DNA from: SZUA-35 sp964351995
Lineage (GTDB): Bacteria; Actinomycetota; Acidimicrobiia; Acidimicrobiales; SZUA-35
Direction: 5' to 3'
Length of the DNA: 64,000 bases
Assembly (NCBI GenBank): GCA_964351995.1
Contig: CAYGQE010000005.1
Coordinates: 62,001 to 126,000 of the forward strand
A model generated the notes under the pieces. The model saw nothing but the letters and a program-made list of their open reading frames with translations. It did no database searches and was not told where the DNA came from. Shown here in pieces: positions 1-9,260 of the stretch. The translations under genes were made by a program, and so were the position numbers. Position 1 is the first letter of the stretch; each line of letters starts with the position of its first letter.

Positions 1-3000
1 GACGGCAAGACCAGGCGATCCAGCGGCGTGGCCGGCGGGCCGGTTGTACCGGAGAGCGCTTCAGAGATCAGCGCGTCGACGTCGTCGAGCAAGAGAAGCG
101 CTCTGGCTTCGTCGAGCACGGCGCCGGCGAACTCGATGCCGAGATCGACTCGCTCGCCTCGAATCTGAACGAACACCGTCGCCGGAGCAATCGCTTCACC
201 GGAAGCAATAACCTCGTGCTCGGCGTGGTGCCCATCGAGCAACGCATCAGCCAGGTCTTCAACGGCGAGCAAAATCTCGGGGATTGGCAGCTGTCGATGG
301 TCCCGCCGTGCCTTCGCCACCATCTCAGCGAAGGGATGAGAACGATGCGGAAGCGCCGCCCCCAGGAGGCCATTGACTCGGCTCGCCAGTTCGGCGACCG
401 AAGCTTCTGCGTGGTCCACCTCGATCACGAGCGGCAACGTGTTGAGGAAGTACCCAACCATTGGCTCGGCCATCGAGTGTTCCCTCACCGATGCGGTGAG
501 CCCGATGGCGTAGCGACCAGGGCGATCATCGGGCAAGGGGTGATGGTGCCGATCGAGCAGCTTGGCCAACGCAGCAACCGCCGTAGCAGTGGGTGTGCGT
601 CCTGGACCTTGGCGGAGGGCGGATGCTGAGAACGACGCCGGCTGTTCGACGTAGCCGCCCCGGCTGGATTCGGCTGCTCCCGGAAGCCCGAGCGAGGTTT
701 CGACCGGCTGCTGCCAAAGGTCGCTCCAGAAGCCAGCACCTTGATCCCGCCCGTGCTGCCACGCCGCATGATCGGCATAGGAGATCGACAGAGGCGTCAG
801 CGTTTCGCCGGAGTAGGCAGCATCGAGGTCAGCCCAGAAGCGGTCGAGCGATCCAGCGTCGCCGCTGATGTGATGGGTGACCACGACAACGGCTGACCGG
901 GCGACATCTCCATCGAGCCGGTGGAGCGCCACTCGCACCAACGGTCCCGTTTCGAGGTCGAACGGAGCTCGATACAGCGCATCGGCGGCAACCCGGCTGA
1001 TCTCGTCGCTGAGGAGCGCATCATCGCCCAGACCCAGCGTCGAGAAATGCAGCGCTTCGCGGACACCCAGTGACCTGCGGGTGGTTCCGAAGGTGGTGTG
1101 AAGCGGAGCATGACGGGCCACCACCTGCCCAGCGGCACGTAGCAGGCGCTCGGCATCGACCAAGGTGTTGACCACGTAGCGGCGCCCGATGTTGTAGCGA
1201 GGACTCTCGGGAACCAATTGGTGCTCGAACACCATTGCCCGCTCGCCGGGCGAGAGTTCGGGTGGACCGCCGAGAGCGATGGGCCCGGTCGGACGACCGG
1301 CGGTACGGTCGATGTCGGCAACCGCCGCCACGAAGTCGCCGAAGGTGGACGCAGCGAAGATGAGGCCTTCGCTGATGTCCGCCTCGATCGAGTCGCCGAG
1401 GTTGGCCGTCATCTCCAGTGCTGCAAGGGAATCGCCGCCGAGGACGAAAAAGTCATCGTCAGCGGCCATCGCCTGCACTTCGTTGGACAGTCCGAGCGCT
1501 CGCCGCCAGGCGTTGCTGACCAAGATCGCCGCCCGTTCGTCGAGCGGATGCACTTCGCCCTCTGATGGTGCCCGCAGTCGTTCAGGAGCAGGAAGAGCCT
1601 CGATGTCAAGTTTCCCATTGTTGTTGAACGGCAACTCGTCGACGAACGCCACAGCGGCCGGGATCTGCTGCGAGGTCAAGCGGTTCAGCAAGAACGCACG
1701 AAGCGCTGGCAGCTGGACCTCTTCGACACCGGGGGTGCGCTCGACCCACGCACCCAACACCGGGCGAGTCTCGGCGTTCGGCTGCCAGAGTCGAACCACG
1801 GCTCGACTGATGCCCGGGTGGCTTTCGAGTGCCGCGCCGACTTCGGCTGGTTCGAGCCGAACACCGTTCAGCTTGATCTGGTCGTCGACTCGTCCGAGGT
1901 AGACCGCTCCCTCGGAGCCAGCATGGCGAACCACATCACCAGAGGCGTACCAGCGCCGGCCATCGACCTCGTGGAACGGCGCTGTGTTCCGAGGTTGTCC
2001 GAGGTAGCCGGGACTCAGCCCATCGGAACTGATCAGGAGTTCTCCAGCCACCCCACGCGGCACCTCGTGACCTCCGGGATCCACGATCCGAAGGGTGACC
2101 CCCGGCGCCGGGCGACCGATCGGTACCGCACTGGTGACTGACGTCCGCACGTCGAATCGGTGGATCATGCAGCCCACGACCGCCTCGGTCGGTCCGTACT
2201 CGTTGAAGATCTCGATGCCAGGGTGACCAGCGGCGAGATCCTTCGCCAGACGAGCCGGGAACGCCTCGCCCCCGACGACCATGGTCGAGATCCGATGCGT
2301 GGGTGGCAGCATCCGCGAAAGCAACTCGAGATGCGACGGTGTGGCCTTGATCCACGTCAAATCAGAACGGGAGGACACCTCTCGCAGGCCCGGCACGCCG
2401 TCTTGACCGACGATGACGAGGGTGCCGCCAGCGATCAAGGGAACGAAGAGGCTGGTGACAGTGAGGTCGAAGCCGAGTGAGGTGAAGAGTGGGACGACCG
2501 GCCGCCGCTGCTTCGGGCCGAGATAGCTCTGGCATGCAAAGGCCAGATAGTCAGCGAGGCCACCATGGGAAATCGGGACGCCCTTGGGCTCACCGGTCGA
2601 GCCTGAGGTGAACAGCACGTATGCCTCATCATCCGGCCCGATCGACGCCCGATTGCCCATGGTTGCATCGTGATCGATGCCATCCAGGTCGGTCAGCACA
2701 CCCGAAACACCCGCTTGGTCGCTGAGGCTCTGACGCCGGCCCTTGGGGTGGGTGGGGTCGATCGGGACGTAGCTCGCTCCTGCTCTCAGCACACCGAGGA
2801 TCGCGATGACTGCGTCCGCCGAGCGGGCGATTTCGATGCCGACCCGATGTCCCGGTCCAATTCCAGCGGCCACCAGACTTCCAGCGACGGCCCCAGCCTT
2901 GGACCACAACTGTTGACCGGTGAGAGAGGTGTGACCGTCGATCAGTGCCGGCCTCGAACCATTCGACAGTGCCACCGACAGTCGGTCGATGACCGAGCCC

Positions 3001-4376
3001 GTCAACCGAGCAGCGCGCGGGTCGAGCAAGAATCGGGTGGGCGAGAGCGGGGGCCCACTCCCCCACGATGATGTCTCGGAATCGGTCGGGGCACCGAGTG
3101 GGTCGGCGAAGATCGACTGTTCGGGATCCGCAAGCATCGATTCGAGAATTGAACGGAAATGCCCGGTTGCCTCGAGTTGGTGGAGTGCATCGGCGCCGGC
3201 GGCATTGATGTCGAGTTCGAGGGACGGCGTCTCCGAGCCGTAGGTGGTCAGCTGGACACCGAGCAGGTGATAAGGATCAGCCGCCTTGGGGTGAATCCAA
3301 TCGGTCGAGGTGGCTTCCGGTCCGAACGAGCCGAGCGAGCCGCGGGGAATGACGTTGACGATCCCAGACACGTCTGATGCCGAGGCGCCGACGTCAGGGA
3401 ACGCATTGCCGACAACGCGCAACAGTTGCTTGCTCACGTGGCGATGAAGATCGGCGAAGGACGCCCCGGGGTCGACCGTGATGTCAACGGGGTAGACCTC
3501 CATCAATGGTCCGACGACGTTGTGTCGATCACGGCCCGATCGGTTGTGGACTGGCAACCCGATAGCGAAGCAGTCCGCCCCCGACACTCGGTGAAGGTGC
3601 ACGGAAAGCGCGGTCATCAACAACGCAGTCCAGGCCAAGTCCCGGCTGATCATGCGGTAGGGGCCGTCGAGGGCTGCCTCGATGCCCTCCAGCACCAGAC
3701 CGTCCACTCGATGTCGAGAGACATCGGTGGTTCTGGACTCGATTGGCTGGTAGAGCGACTCGATCAGTGGAGCCGGTGATCGGTCGTTCCAGAAAACGAC
3801 CGCTCGCTGCCGACGCTTGTTGGTCTCGAGCGGCGTCGGGTCGAGGTCGGCCAGGCCGATCGGCTCGTCGTGGTAAGCCCGCGCCGTTGCCTGGAAGACC
3901 AGCGCCGAACTCGTGGCGTCGGTTGCCACATGGTGAATACAGAGGTACCACGATAGCGTGCTGTCGCCGTGACGGATCACGACGCTGTCATAGACCGCTG
4001 CGCTGACGTCGATCGGCTCGAGGACACGCTCATCAGCCCACGATCGGACCGCCGATCTTGGAAGATCGATGATCTGGCTCTCGGCCGGCACATCGTCGAC
4101 AACGAACGCCGCATCCGCATCGCTGATCGTGAGACGAAGGGTCTGACTCGATCGGACGACCGCCGCGAATGCCGCGACGAGCCGCTGTGCATCGACGTCG
4201 CCATCGATGTGGGTCAACAGCGCCATGTTCTGGAGCGGGGCGTCAGGGTGTCGACGTTGCGAAGACCACAGCGCCCTCTGGGACGCCGACAACAACACAT
4301 CAACACCACCCGGTCCGGGGTGGTTTCCACGACCGCCCCGCTGAGGCGCCGCCGGCAGCTGCGATGAGTCAGGCAA
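1..4376 (-). CDS. Nonribosomal peptide synthetase, C-A(Asn)-T-C, cut by left edge
   Basis: Reading along the minus strand there is a condensation domain (about 4300-3150, active site HHVATDA at about 3935-3915), an adenylation domain (about 3000-1600, core A3 motif YVLFTSGSTGEPKG), a thiolation domain (LGGDSL, phosphopantetheine serine codon at 1430-1428) and a second condensation domain (HHISGD near 880, YFLNTLPL near 430) that continues past base 1. Aligning the A-domain to the PheA pocket gives D-L-T-K-V-G-E-V-G, one conservative change from the known asparagine code DLTKLGEVG. The first C domain carries GLPVHNR, unlike the second, and may belong to another C subfamily. The start is uncertain: TTG at 4376 overlaps the carrier-protein stop by 8 nt; TTG at 4388 or an internal GTG are alternatives. 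Same operon as the carrier protein and adenylating enzyme upstream. The modular layout is certain; the substrate is a prediction. Confidence 0.9.
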   Translation of the reverse strand, partial: MPDSSQLPAAPQRGGRGNHPGPGGVDVLLSASQRALWSSQRRHPDAPLQNMALLTHIDGDVDAQRLVAAFAAVVRSSQTLRLTISDADAAFVVDDVPAESQIIDLPRSAVRSWADERVLEPIDVSAAVYDSVVIRHGDSTLSWYLCIHHVATDATSSALVFQATARAYHDEPIGLADLDPTPLETNKRRQRAVVFWNDRSPAPLIESLYQPIESRTTDVSRHRVDGLVLEGIEAALDGPYRMISRDLAWTALLMTALSVHLHRVSGADCFAIGLPVHNRSGRDRHNVVGPLMEVYPVDITVDPGASFADLHRHVSKQLLRVVGNAFPDVGASASDVSGIVNVIPRGSLGSFGPEATSTDWIHPKAADPYHLLGVQLTTYGSETPSLELDINAAGADALHQLEATGHFRSILESMLADPEQSIFADPLGAPTDSETSSWGSGPPLSPTRFLLDPRAARLTGSVIDRLSVALSNGSRPALIDGHTSLTGQQLWSKAGAVAGSLVAAGIGPGHRVGIEIARSADAVIAILGVLRAGASYVPIDPTHPKGRRQSLSDQAGVSGVLTDLDGIDHDATMGNRASIGPDDEAYVLFTSGSTGEPKGVPISHGGLADYLAFACQSYLGPKQRRPVVPLFTSLGFDLTVTSLFVPLIAGGTLVIVGQDGVPGLREVSSRSDLTWIKATPSHLELLSRMLPPTHRISTMVVGGEAFPARLAKDLAAGHPGIEIFNEYGPTEAVVGCMIHRFDVRTSVTSAVPIGRPAPGVTLRIVDPGGHEVPRGVAGELLISSDGLSPGYLGQPRNTAPFHEVDGRRWYASGDVVRHAGSEGAVYLGRVDDQIKLNGVRLEPAEVGAALESHPGISRAVVRLWQPNAETRPVLGAWVERTPGVEEVQLPALRAFLLNRLTSQQIPAAVAFVDELPFNNNGKLDIEALPAPERLRAPSEGEVHPLDERAAILVSNAWRRALGLSNEVQAMAADDDFFVLGGDSLAALEMTANLGDSIEADISEGLIFAASTFGDFVAAVADIDRTAGRPTGPIALGGPPELSPGERAMVFEHQLVPESPRYNIGRRYVVNTLVDAERLLRAAGQVVARHAPLHTTFGTTRRSLGVREALHFSTLGLGDDALLSDEISRVAADALYRAPFDLETGPLVRVALHRLDGDVARSAVVVVTHHISGDAGSLDRFWADLDAAYSGETLTPLSISYADHAAWQHGRDQGAGFWSDLWQQPVETSLGLPGAAESSRGGYVEQPASFSASALRQGPGRTPTATAVAALAKLLDRHHHPLPDDRPGRYAIGLTASVREHSMAEPMVGYFLNTLPLVIEVDHAEASVAELASRVNGLLGAALPHRSHPFAEMVAKARRDHRQLPIPEILLAVEDLADALLDGHHAEHEVIASGEAIAPATVFVQIRGERVDLGIEFAGAVLDEARALLLLDDVDALISEALSGTTGPPATPLDRLVLP

Positions 4377-4641
4377 GGCGGGAAGCAAATCTGATCATGC
4401 GACCAGCGGACTGGAAGTTCTCGAGCGTCACGTCGACCGGATCGATCGAGACGTTGAGTTCGTCTTCGATCCAGGCCACCACTTGGATGACGCCAAGTGA
4501 GTCAACGAGGCCGGTGAGCAACAGATCAGTCTCCTCGTCGATGATGACTGACGGATCGAGCGACAGCTCCTCATTCAACAATTCGAGGATGCCTTCGGAA
4601 AGACCCGTTGAGGGGTTGTCCGTCGCAGCAGAGTCAGGCAT
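4369..4641 (-). CDS. Free-standing acyl/peptidyl carrier protein
   Basis: Small acidic carrier protein of about 90 residues with the phosphopantetheine attachment motif GLVDSLG in its middle and a typical four-helix carrier pattern around it. It lies between an adenylating enzyme (8 nt overlap with that stop if the ATG at 4641 is used) and the NRPS (8 nt overlap), so all three are translationally coupled. A GTG at 4668 would add nine residues; neither start has a strong ribosome site. The likely role is to hold the amino acid loaded by the neighbouring adenylating enzyme while the divergently encoded flavoenzyme oxidises it. It needs a phosphopantetheinyl transferase, and the only one in the window is at 22254-22961. 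Confidence 0.88.
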   Translation of the reverse strand: MPDSAATDNPSTGLSEGILELLNEELSLDPSVIIDEETDLLLTGLVDSLGVIQVVAWIEDELNVSIDPVDVTLENFQSAGRMIRFASRLA

Positions 4642-6298
4642 CAAGCGGTCCGTTCGTTGGGAGCTCACCAGTTGGCGAGTCGGTGTCTTTCAATGTGGCG
4701 TTGTCGAGTGCTGTCCGTACGTGGCTGCGGTCGATCTTGCCGGACGAGGTGAGTGGGAATGTGGTCCACACCTCGAACTCGAGCGGAACAGCCACAGGTA
4801 CAAGCTTGCTTGCGCACCAGCGACGAAGCGACCGCTGGTCGAGCTCGGTGGAGCCAGCGGCCAGCGTCACAGCGGCAACCAGGTGTTCGATCGACGCACC
4901 GGTGCGGTCAGGAGCGACCACGGCATCGGCGATCTGTGGGTTGGCGGCGAGAACGGCCTCGACCGCTTCCAGCTCCAGACGTGTGCCTCGCACCTTCACC
5001 TGGTGGTCGATACGGCCAACGAGTGTGAGCACGCCGATGCCATCTCTGGTCACGAGATCGCCCGTCCGATACCAGCGATCATCACCGCTGCCGATCAATC
5101 GCTCGGCAGTGAGATCTGGGCGGCCGAGGTAGCCAGACATCGTCGAAGCAGCCTTGACCCAGAGCTCGCCGACCACCCCCGCCCCTACATCAGTGAGATC
5201 CTTCAGCCCGGAGACCGTGGCCTGGCGGTTCACGACGACCACATCGACGTCGCCCCACGGACGCCCGATCGGAACCGTGTCGATCGGCGGTGTATCGAGC
5301 TCATGGACGGTCACCACGTTGGTTTCGGCCGGCCCGTAGGCGTTGCTGAATCGAGCGCGAGGGAGCTGATCCATGAGGGCGGCAAGCGCCGGCGGAGAAA
5401 ACGCCTCGCCGGCATAGATGACATGGCGGAGCGAGGTGAGGTTGCGCTGGTCGAGCGCCCCTCGTTCGCTGATCTGCCGCAGTTGGAACGGCACGGAGTA
5501 CCAAATCGTGATCCGCTCGCGCTCGGCCCGCTCGGTGAAGCTGGCCGGGAAGCGGAGCTCGGCAGTCCCGATGGGCACGATCGAGGCGCCAGCGAGGGGC
5601 GCGCTGTAGAGCTCGAGGGTCGACATGTCGAAGTGGAGGGGAGGGAGGCCGGCGAGACGGTCCTCGGCGGTGATGCCGTGGACCTCGACGGCGAGCGATG
5701 CGTAGGCCATGGCACTTCGGTGCGTGTGCGTGATGCCCTTTGGCGCTCCCGTGGAGCCCGAGGTGAAGATCACATAGGCGGGATCGTCGACGGCGATGGT
5801 CGGCAGTTCGTGTTTCAGCACGCCATCGTCAGGCTCGTCGATGAAGTTGCGAAGTGACGTGGCCCGCGCATCATCGACGTCAACGGAGAACACGGCGAAT
5901 CCACCCGCATCACCGCCGAAGAGATCGAGTCGTTGCATCGACGTCTCATCGACCACCACCGCAGCAGGGTGAACAGCGTCGAGCAGTGCAACGGCAGACT
6001 GCACCGGCATGAGAGGGTCGATCGGCACCACAACAGCACCGATGCGCAGCAGCCCGTGGATGACGATGAATGAGTCCGTGGTCTTGTGCATAGACAGCAC
6101 GACGTGGTCTCCGGATGCGACTCCGGCGGCCACGAATGCCGCCGCCACCGCTGCAGCGGAGCGGTTGGCTTCATCAAAGGTGAAGCGGTGATCCGTTCCG
6201 ATCACGGCGATTCGATCGGGGAACGCCACCGCTGCGACGGGCAGGAGGTCACCAAGTGTTGTTGCCGGTCCATCACCTCGCTTCGTCTCGTTCACCAT
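4634..6298 (-). CDS. Free-standing amino-acid adenylating enzyme, proline-like pocket
   Basis: A 554-residue ANL-superfamily ligase with the P-loop-like motif YVIFTSGSTGAPKG, the motif NAYGPAET, WYRTGD and a C-terminal lysine region (TSSGKIDRS). It has no C or T domain of its own, so it loads a partner carrier in trans. Aligning to PheA, the pocket reads D-M-L-Y-I-A-A-V-V. From memory, PltF/RedM-type L-prolyl ligases read D-L-L-Y-L-A-L-V-C: five positions are identical and two more are conservative. Together with the adjacent carrier protein and the divergent acyl-CoA-dehydrogenase-like gene this suggests L-proline (or a close analogue) on the way to a pyrrolyl or dehydroprolyl thioester. Family assignment is secure; substrate is inference. 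Confidence 0.88.
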   Translation of the reverse strand: MVNETKRGDGPATTLGDLLPVAAVAFPDRIAVIGTDHRFTFDEANRSAAAVAAAFVAAGVASGDHVVLSMHKTTDSFIVIHGLLRIGAVVVPIDPLMPVQSAVALLDAVHPAAVVVDETSMQRLDLFGGDAGGFAVFSVDVDDARATSLRNFIDEPDDGVLKHELPTIAVDDPAYVIFTSGSTGAPKGITHTHRSAMAYASLAVEVHGITAEDRLAGLPPLHFDMSTLELYSAPLAGASIVPIGTAELRFPASFTERAERERITIWYSVPFQLRQISERGALDQRNLTSLRHVIYAGEAFSPPALAALMDQLPRARFSNAYGPAETNVVTVHELDTPPIDTVPIGRPWGDVDVVVVNRQATVSGLKDLTDVGAGVVGELWVKAASTMSGYLGRPDLTAERLIGSGDDRWYRTGDLVTRDGIGVLTLVGRIDHQVKVRGTRLELEAVEAVLAANPQIADAVVAPDRTGASIEHLVAAVTLAAGSTELDQRSLRRWCASKLVPVAVPLEFEVWTTFPLTSSGKIDRSHVRTALDNATLKDTDSPTGELPTNGPLDA

Positions 6299-6419
6299 GC
6301 ACCTGTCTGTGGGACCGTCTTCTTCTATGCAACGTACGTCCAGGGGTCCCCCACTGGATGCAGCGGTCTATTTCAACACCGTTTGCCCCACCGAAGGCGA
6401 GCAATACCACCCGATCTCG

Positions 6420-6441
6420 AGGGATTCCCCGGGGGATCCCT
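6420..6441. promoter_or_regulatory. 22-bp near-perfect palindrome between divergent genes (possible operator)
   Basis: AGGGATTCCCC followed by GGGGGATCCCT reads the same on both strands at 20 of 22 positions. It lies 52 bp before the flavoenzyme ATG (6494) and about 120 bp before the adenylating-enzyme ATG (6298), in the only promoter-sized gap of the peptide locus. Its length and position fit a dimeric regulator site that could control both directions. No regulator gene is adjacent in the window. Confidence 0.4.
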
Positions 6442-6493
6442 TTGAGAACTGCGTGTTTTGGGTCACGCTGTCACTCGAAGAAAGGCTCGGTGG

Positions 6494-7735
6494 ATGGATT
6501 CCCCGCTGCTCGAACGCCCGACAACTGAAGAAGGTTCGACAGCCGACGCAGCGCTCAACGCGCTCCTCGAGGACCATCACCCGCTGGCGACCGCAGCGTC
6601 GGAATGGGCCGCTGCCAATGCTGGCCACTTCGAACGAGGTATCGATCGAGAAAACTGGCAGCTGTTTGCATCGGCTGGATTCCAGGCAATCACGACGCCG
6701 GTCTCTGACGGCGGCCTCGGCCGAACGACGGTCGACGCCATGCTTGCCTTCGAGGGCCTGGGTCACGGCTGTATCGACAACGGCTTGGTGTTCGCTCTGT
6801 CGAGCCAAGTGTTCGCGACTCAGAACGCGCTTCGCTCCGGCGCGTCGCCAGAGCAGTTGGCGACGTACTTGCCAGGTCTTCTCTCGGGCGAATCGTTCGG
6901 CGCCTTTGCGATCACCGAACCAGACGCTGGCTCGGACTCGAGCGCCATCCGCACAGCAGCCAAGCGCATCGACGAACACGCAGAGGATCCTCATCATCCG
7001 GATGCGGTCTATGAGGTCACGGGCGAGAAGTGCTGGATCACGCTTGGGCCGATCGCTGACGTGATCGTCCTGTTCGCCACGACTGATCCGAGTCTCGGAA
7101 AGTGGGGCATCACGGCATTTGTCGTGGAAGGAACACGAGCGGGTATCGAGCGCGGCGCCTCTGTGAGGAAAGTCGGTCTCGACAACTCACCGTTTGGTTC
7201 GATCCAGTTCGACCGCTGCCTCCTGACCGCTGCCGATCGGCTTGGCCCCGAGGGGGCTGGCGGCAGCATCTTCACCAAGGCCGTCGAGGGCGAGCGAGCG
7301 TTCCTGTTCGCTGGCCAACTCGGGGCGACCCAGCGCGTGATCGAGCAATCGATTCAACAGGCTCGATCGGGGGTCGTCGTCGGCGCAGACTTCGGAGCGA
7401 ACCAGGGTGTCAGCCATCGCATCGCCGACATGAAGCTGCATCACGAAATGGCCAGGCTGCTCGTCTACAAGGCCGCGGCGCTGCACGATCGCGGGAAGTC
7501 AGTCGGGATGGCGGCGGCGCTCGCCAAACTCCAGACATCCGAGATGGCCGTCGCCTCAGCGCTCGAATCGATCTCCATGCATGGTCCCGCCGGCTATCTC
7601 GATGGTCCAATCGGATCAGAAGCCCACGACGCCCTTGGCGGACTTGCCTATTCCGGAACGTCGGACATCCAGCGCATGATCGTTGGACGACTCTTGCGGG
7701 TCGACGCTCCGCTTCGCTCACGTCGTACGACATGA
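6494..7735 (+). CDS. Acyl-CoA-dehydrogenase-like flavoenzyme (probable carrier-bound prolyl oxidase)
   Basis: A 413-residue acyl-CoA dehydrogenase fold: the flavin-binding stretch FAITEPDAGSDSSA (residues about 138-151) and the C-terminal helix YSGTSDIQRM. The classical catalytic Glu of YEGT is Ser here, but a Glu sits in VEGERA (about residue 267), the place used by isovaleryl-CoA dehydrogenase and by the PltE/RedW family. It is divergent from a proline-like adenylating enzyme and a free-standing carrier protein, which matches the three-gene set that turns prolyl-S-carrier into pyrrolyl-S-carrier. The ATG at 6494 is preferred because AAAGG lies just upstream; an in-frame GTG at 6458 is possible. 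Without the context it would be called a generic acyl-CoA dehydrogenase. Confidence 0.87.
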   Translation: MDSPLLERPTTEEGSTADAALNALLEDHHPLATAASEWAAANAGHFERGIDRENWQLFASAGFQAITTPVSDGGLGRTTVDAMLAFEGLGHGCIDNGLVFALSSQVFATQNALRSGASPEQLATYLPGLLSGESFGAFAITEPDAGSDSSAIRTAAKRIDEHAEDPHHPDAVYEVTGEKCWITLGPIADVIVLFATTDPSLGKWGITAFVVEGTRAGIERGASVRKVGLDNSPFGSIQFDRCLLTAADRLGPEGAGGSIFTKAVEGERAFLFAGQLGATQRVIEQSIQQARSGVVVGADFGANQGVSHRIADMKLHHEMARLLVYKAAALHDRGKSVGMAAALAKLQTSEMAVASALESISMHGPAGYLDGPIGSEAHDALGGLAYSGTSDIQRMIVGRLLRVDAPLRSRRTT

Positions 7736-7838
7736 GCGGTACAGGCAAGGTTGCCCCCTACTTCCTGCGTCCAGACCGCACGTCGACGACGAACCCTCTT
7801 TCGAACACTGCCAGACCCTTGTCACCCGGAGCCACCAC

Positions 7839-9260
7839 ATGAAGCCCTCAGCGTCCAAGCCCTCGCCCACCAAGAGGCGGGACATCGCCCGACGCACCGC
7901 TCGCATACTGACTGCGGCGCTGTCCGCCGTCGTTGTGCTTCTCACCACCATGGTTGCACCAGGGGGGGCGCACGCCGGAGATCAGTCCTACCTCTACCTC
8001 GATGTGAGTGATCTCGAGTTGGCCGGGCGCATCGAGTTCCCGCTCTCGGACATCGAGACGGTCTTCGGCATCGACTTCATCAACGAAGCCAGCGATGCGG
8101 AGACTCTTGCCCTGGTCGACGAACGCCTTGCTGAGCTACAGGCCTACGCCAACGAACATGTCACCATCAACATGGTGGACGGCACCGAGTTGACGGTGAC
8201 ATTCGAAGGCCGAAGCCTGCTGTCGACCGACAAGTTCGACCAGGACAACAACTACCTCTGGCTGCCGTTCGAGCTCACCGGTTTCGAAGCACCAGCTCCT
8301 CGAGAGTTCGTCATCACGTTCGATCCCTTCTTCGACGAGATCGATGGTCGCGACGGCCTCATCGTGATCGAGAACGATGTCGAGGGTGGCATCTACAACA
8401 ACGAAGCCGACTTCCTCGTGGCCTTCGACTCCGATTCTCGGACCCAAGACGTCGATCTCGGCGATGCATCGGCGCTGAAGAACCTCACTGCCAGCATCGA
8501 ACTGGGTGTCGATCACATCAAGACCGGCCCGGACCACGTCTTGTTCGTGCTCGTTCTGCTGATTCCCTCGGTGCTCGTCTTCAAGAAGGGTTGGCACCCC
8601 ACCAGCGGGTTTCTCTCATCGTTGTGGCGAGTTGTCAAGATCGCCACGATGTTCACCATCGCTCACTCGATCACGTTCTCTCTCGCTGGCCTCGGCATCC
8701 TTCCGCTGCCGCCGTCCAAGTTCGTCGAAGCCATCATCGCCATCTCGATCGCTTTGGCCGCTATCCACAGCGTCCGTCCGGTCTTTCCGAACAAGGAGTG
8801 GCTCATCGCCTTCGCCTTCGGCTTGTTCCACGGCATGGGCTTCGCCACGCTGGTCGAAGGTCTCGACGTCAGTCGCTCGACCCAGCTGGTGTCCCTCCTC
8901 GGTCGCAACATCGGTATCGAGATCGGCCAGGTCGCCGTCATCGTTGCCTGCTTCCCTGCGCTCTACTTCCTCCGCCGCACTCGGTACTACTTGTCGTTCT
9001 TGAAGGTGAGCGCTGCGGTCATGTCGTTCATCGCCATTGGTTGGATGATCGAGCGACTGGCGGAGATCGAGTTGGGCATCAACGACATCGTGGACCCCTT
9101 CGTCGTCTTACCTCGTGCGCTGATCGTCCTGGCGGTCCTCACCGCTGCGGCCTACGGCATCTTCAAGCGTGAAGAAGCCGCTGACCGTCTGATTCCAACC
9201 CTCGACGAGCTCGAAGGTCCGCCGCCGGCCGAGGAGCGCATCCCTACGATGGCGGGGTGA
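7839..9260 (+). CDS. HupE/UreJ-type membrane protein with signal peptide
   Basis: A 473-residue protein starting at an ATG with an arginine/lysine-rich n-region, a hydrophobic core and an AHA-G cleavage site near residue 37. The N-terminal half is an extracytoplasmic beta-rich domain rich in acidic residues. The C-terminal half (from about residue 215) has the HupE/UreJ_2 signature GVDHIKTGPDHVLF followed by six or so membrane helices, with further conserved His (FGLFHGMGFATLV). HupE/UreJ proteins are associated with nickel or cobalt uptake, but this fused form is of unknown substrate. Its TGA overlaps the GTG of the next gene (mftE), so it is co-transcribed with the mycofactocin cluster. Confidence 0.8.
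   Translation: MKPSASKPSPTKRRDIARRTARILTAALSAVVVLLTTMVAPGGAHAGDQSYLYLDVSDLELAGRIEFPLSDIETVFGIDFINEASDAETLALVDERLAELQAYANEHVTINMVDGTELTVTFEGRSLLSTDKFDQDNNYLWLPFELTGFEAPAPREFVITFDPFFDEIDGRDGLIVIENDVEGGIYNNEADFLVAFDSDSRTQDVDLGDASALKNLTASIELGVDHIKTGPDHVLFVLVLLIPSVLVFKKGWHPTSGFLSSLWRVVKIATMFTIAHSITFSLAGLGILPLPPSKFVEAIIAISIALAAIHSVRPVFPNKEWLIAFAFGLFHGMGFATLVEGLDVSRSTQLVSLLGRNIGIEIGQVAVIVACFPALYFLRRTRYYLSFLKVSAAVMSFIAIGWMIERLAEIELGINDIVDPFVVLPRALIVLAVLTAAAYGIFKREEAADRLIPTLDELEGPPPAEERIPTMAG

Noticed and set aside
4169..5857. 562-codon plus-strand open frame
   Set aside because: Antisense to the adenylating enzyme and carrier protein, whose motifs are unmistakable on the minus strand; low-complexity and no family.
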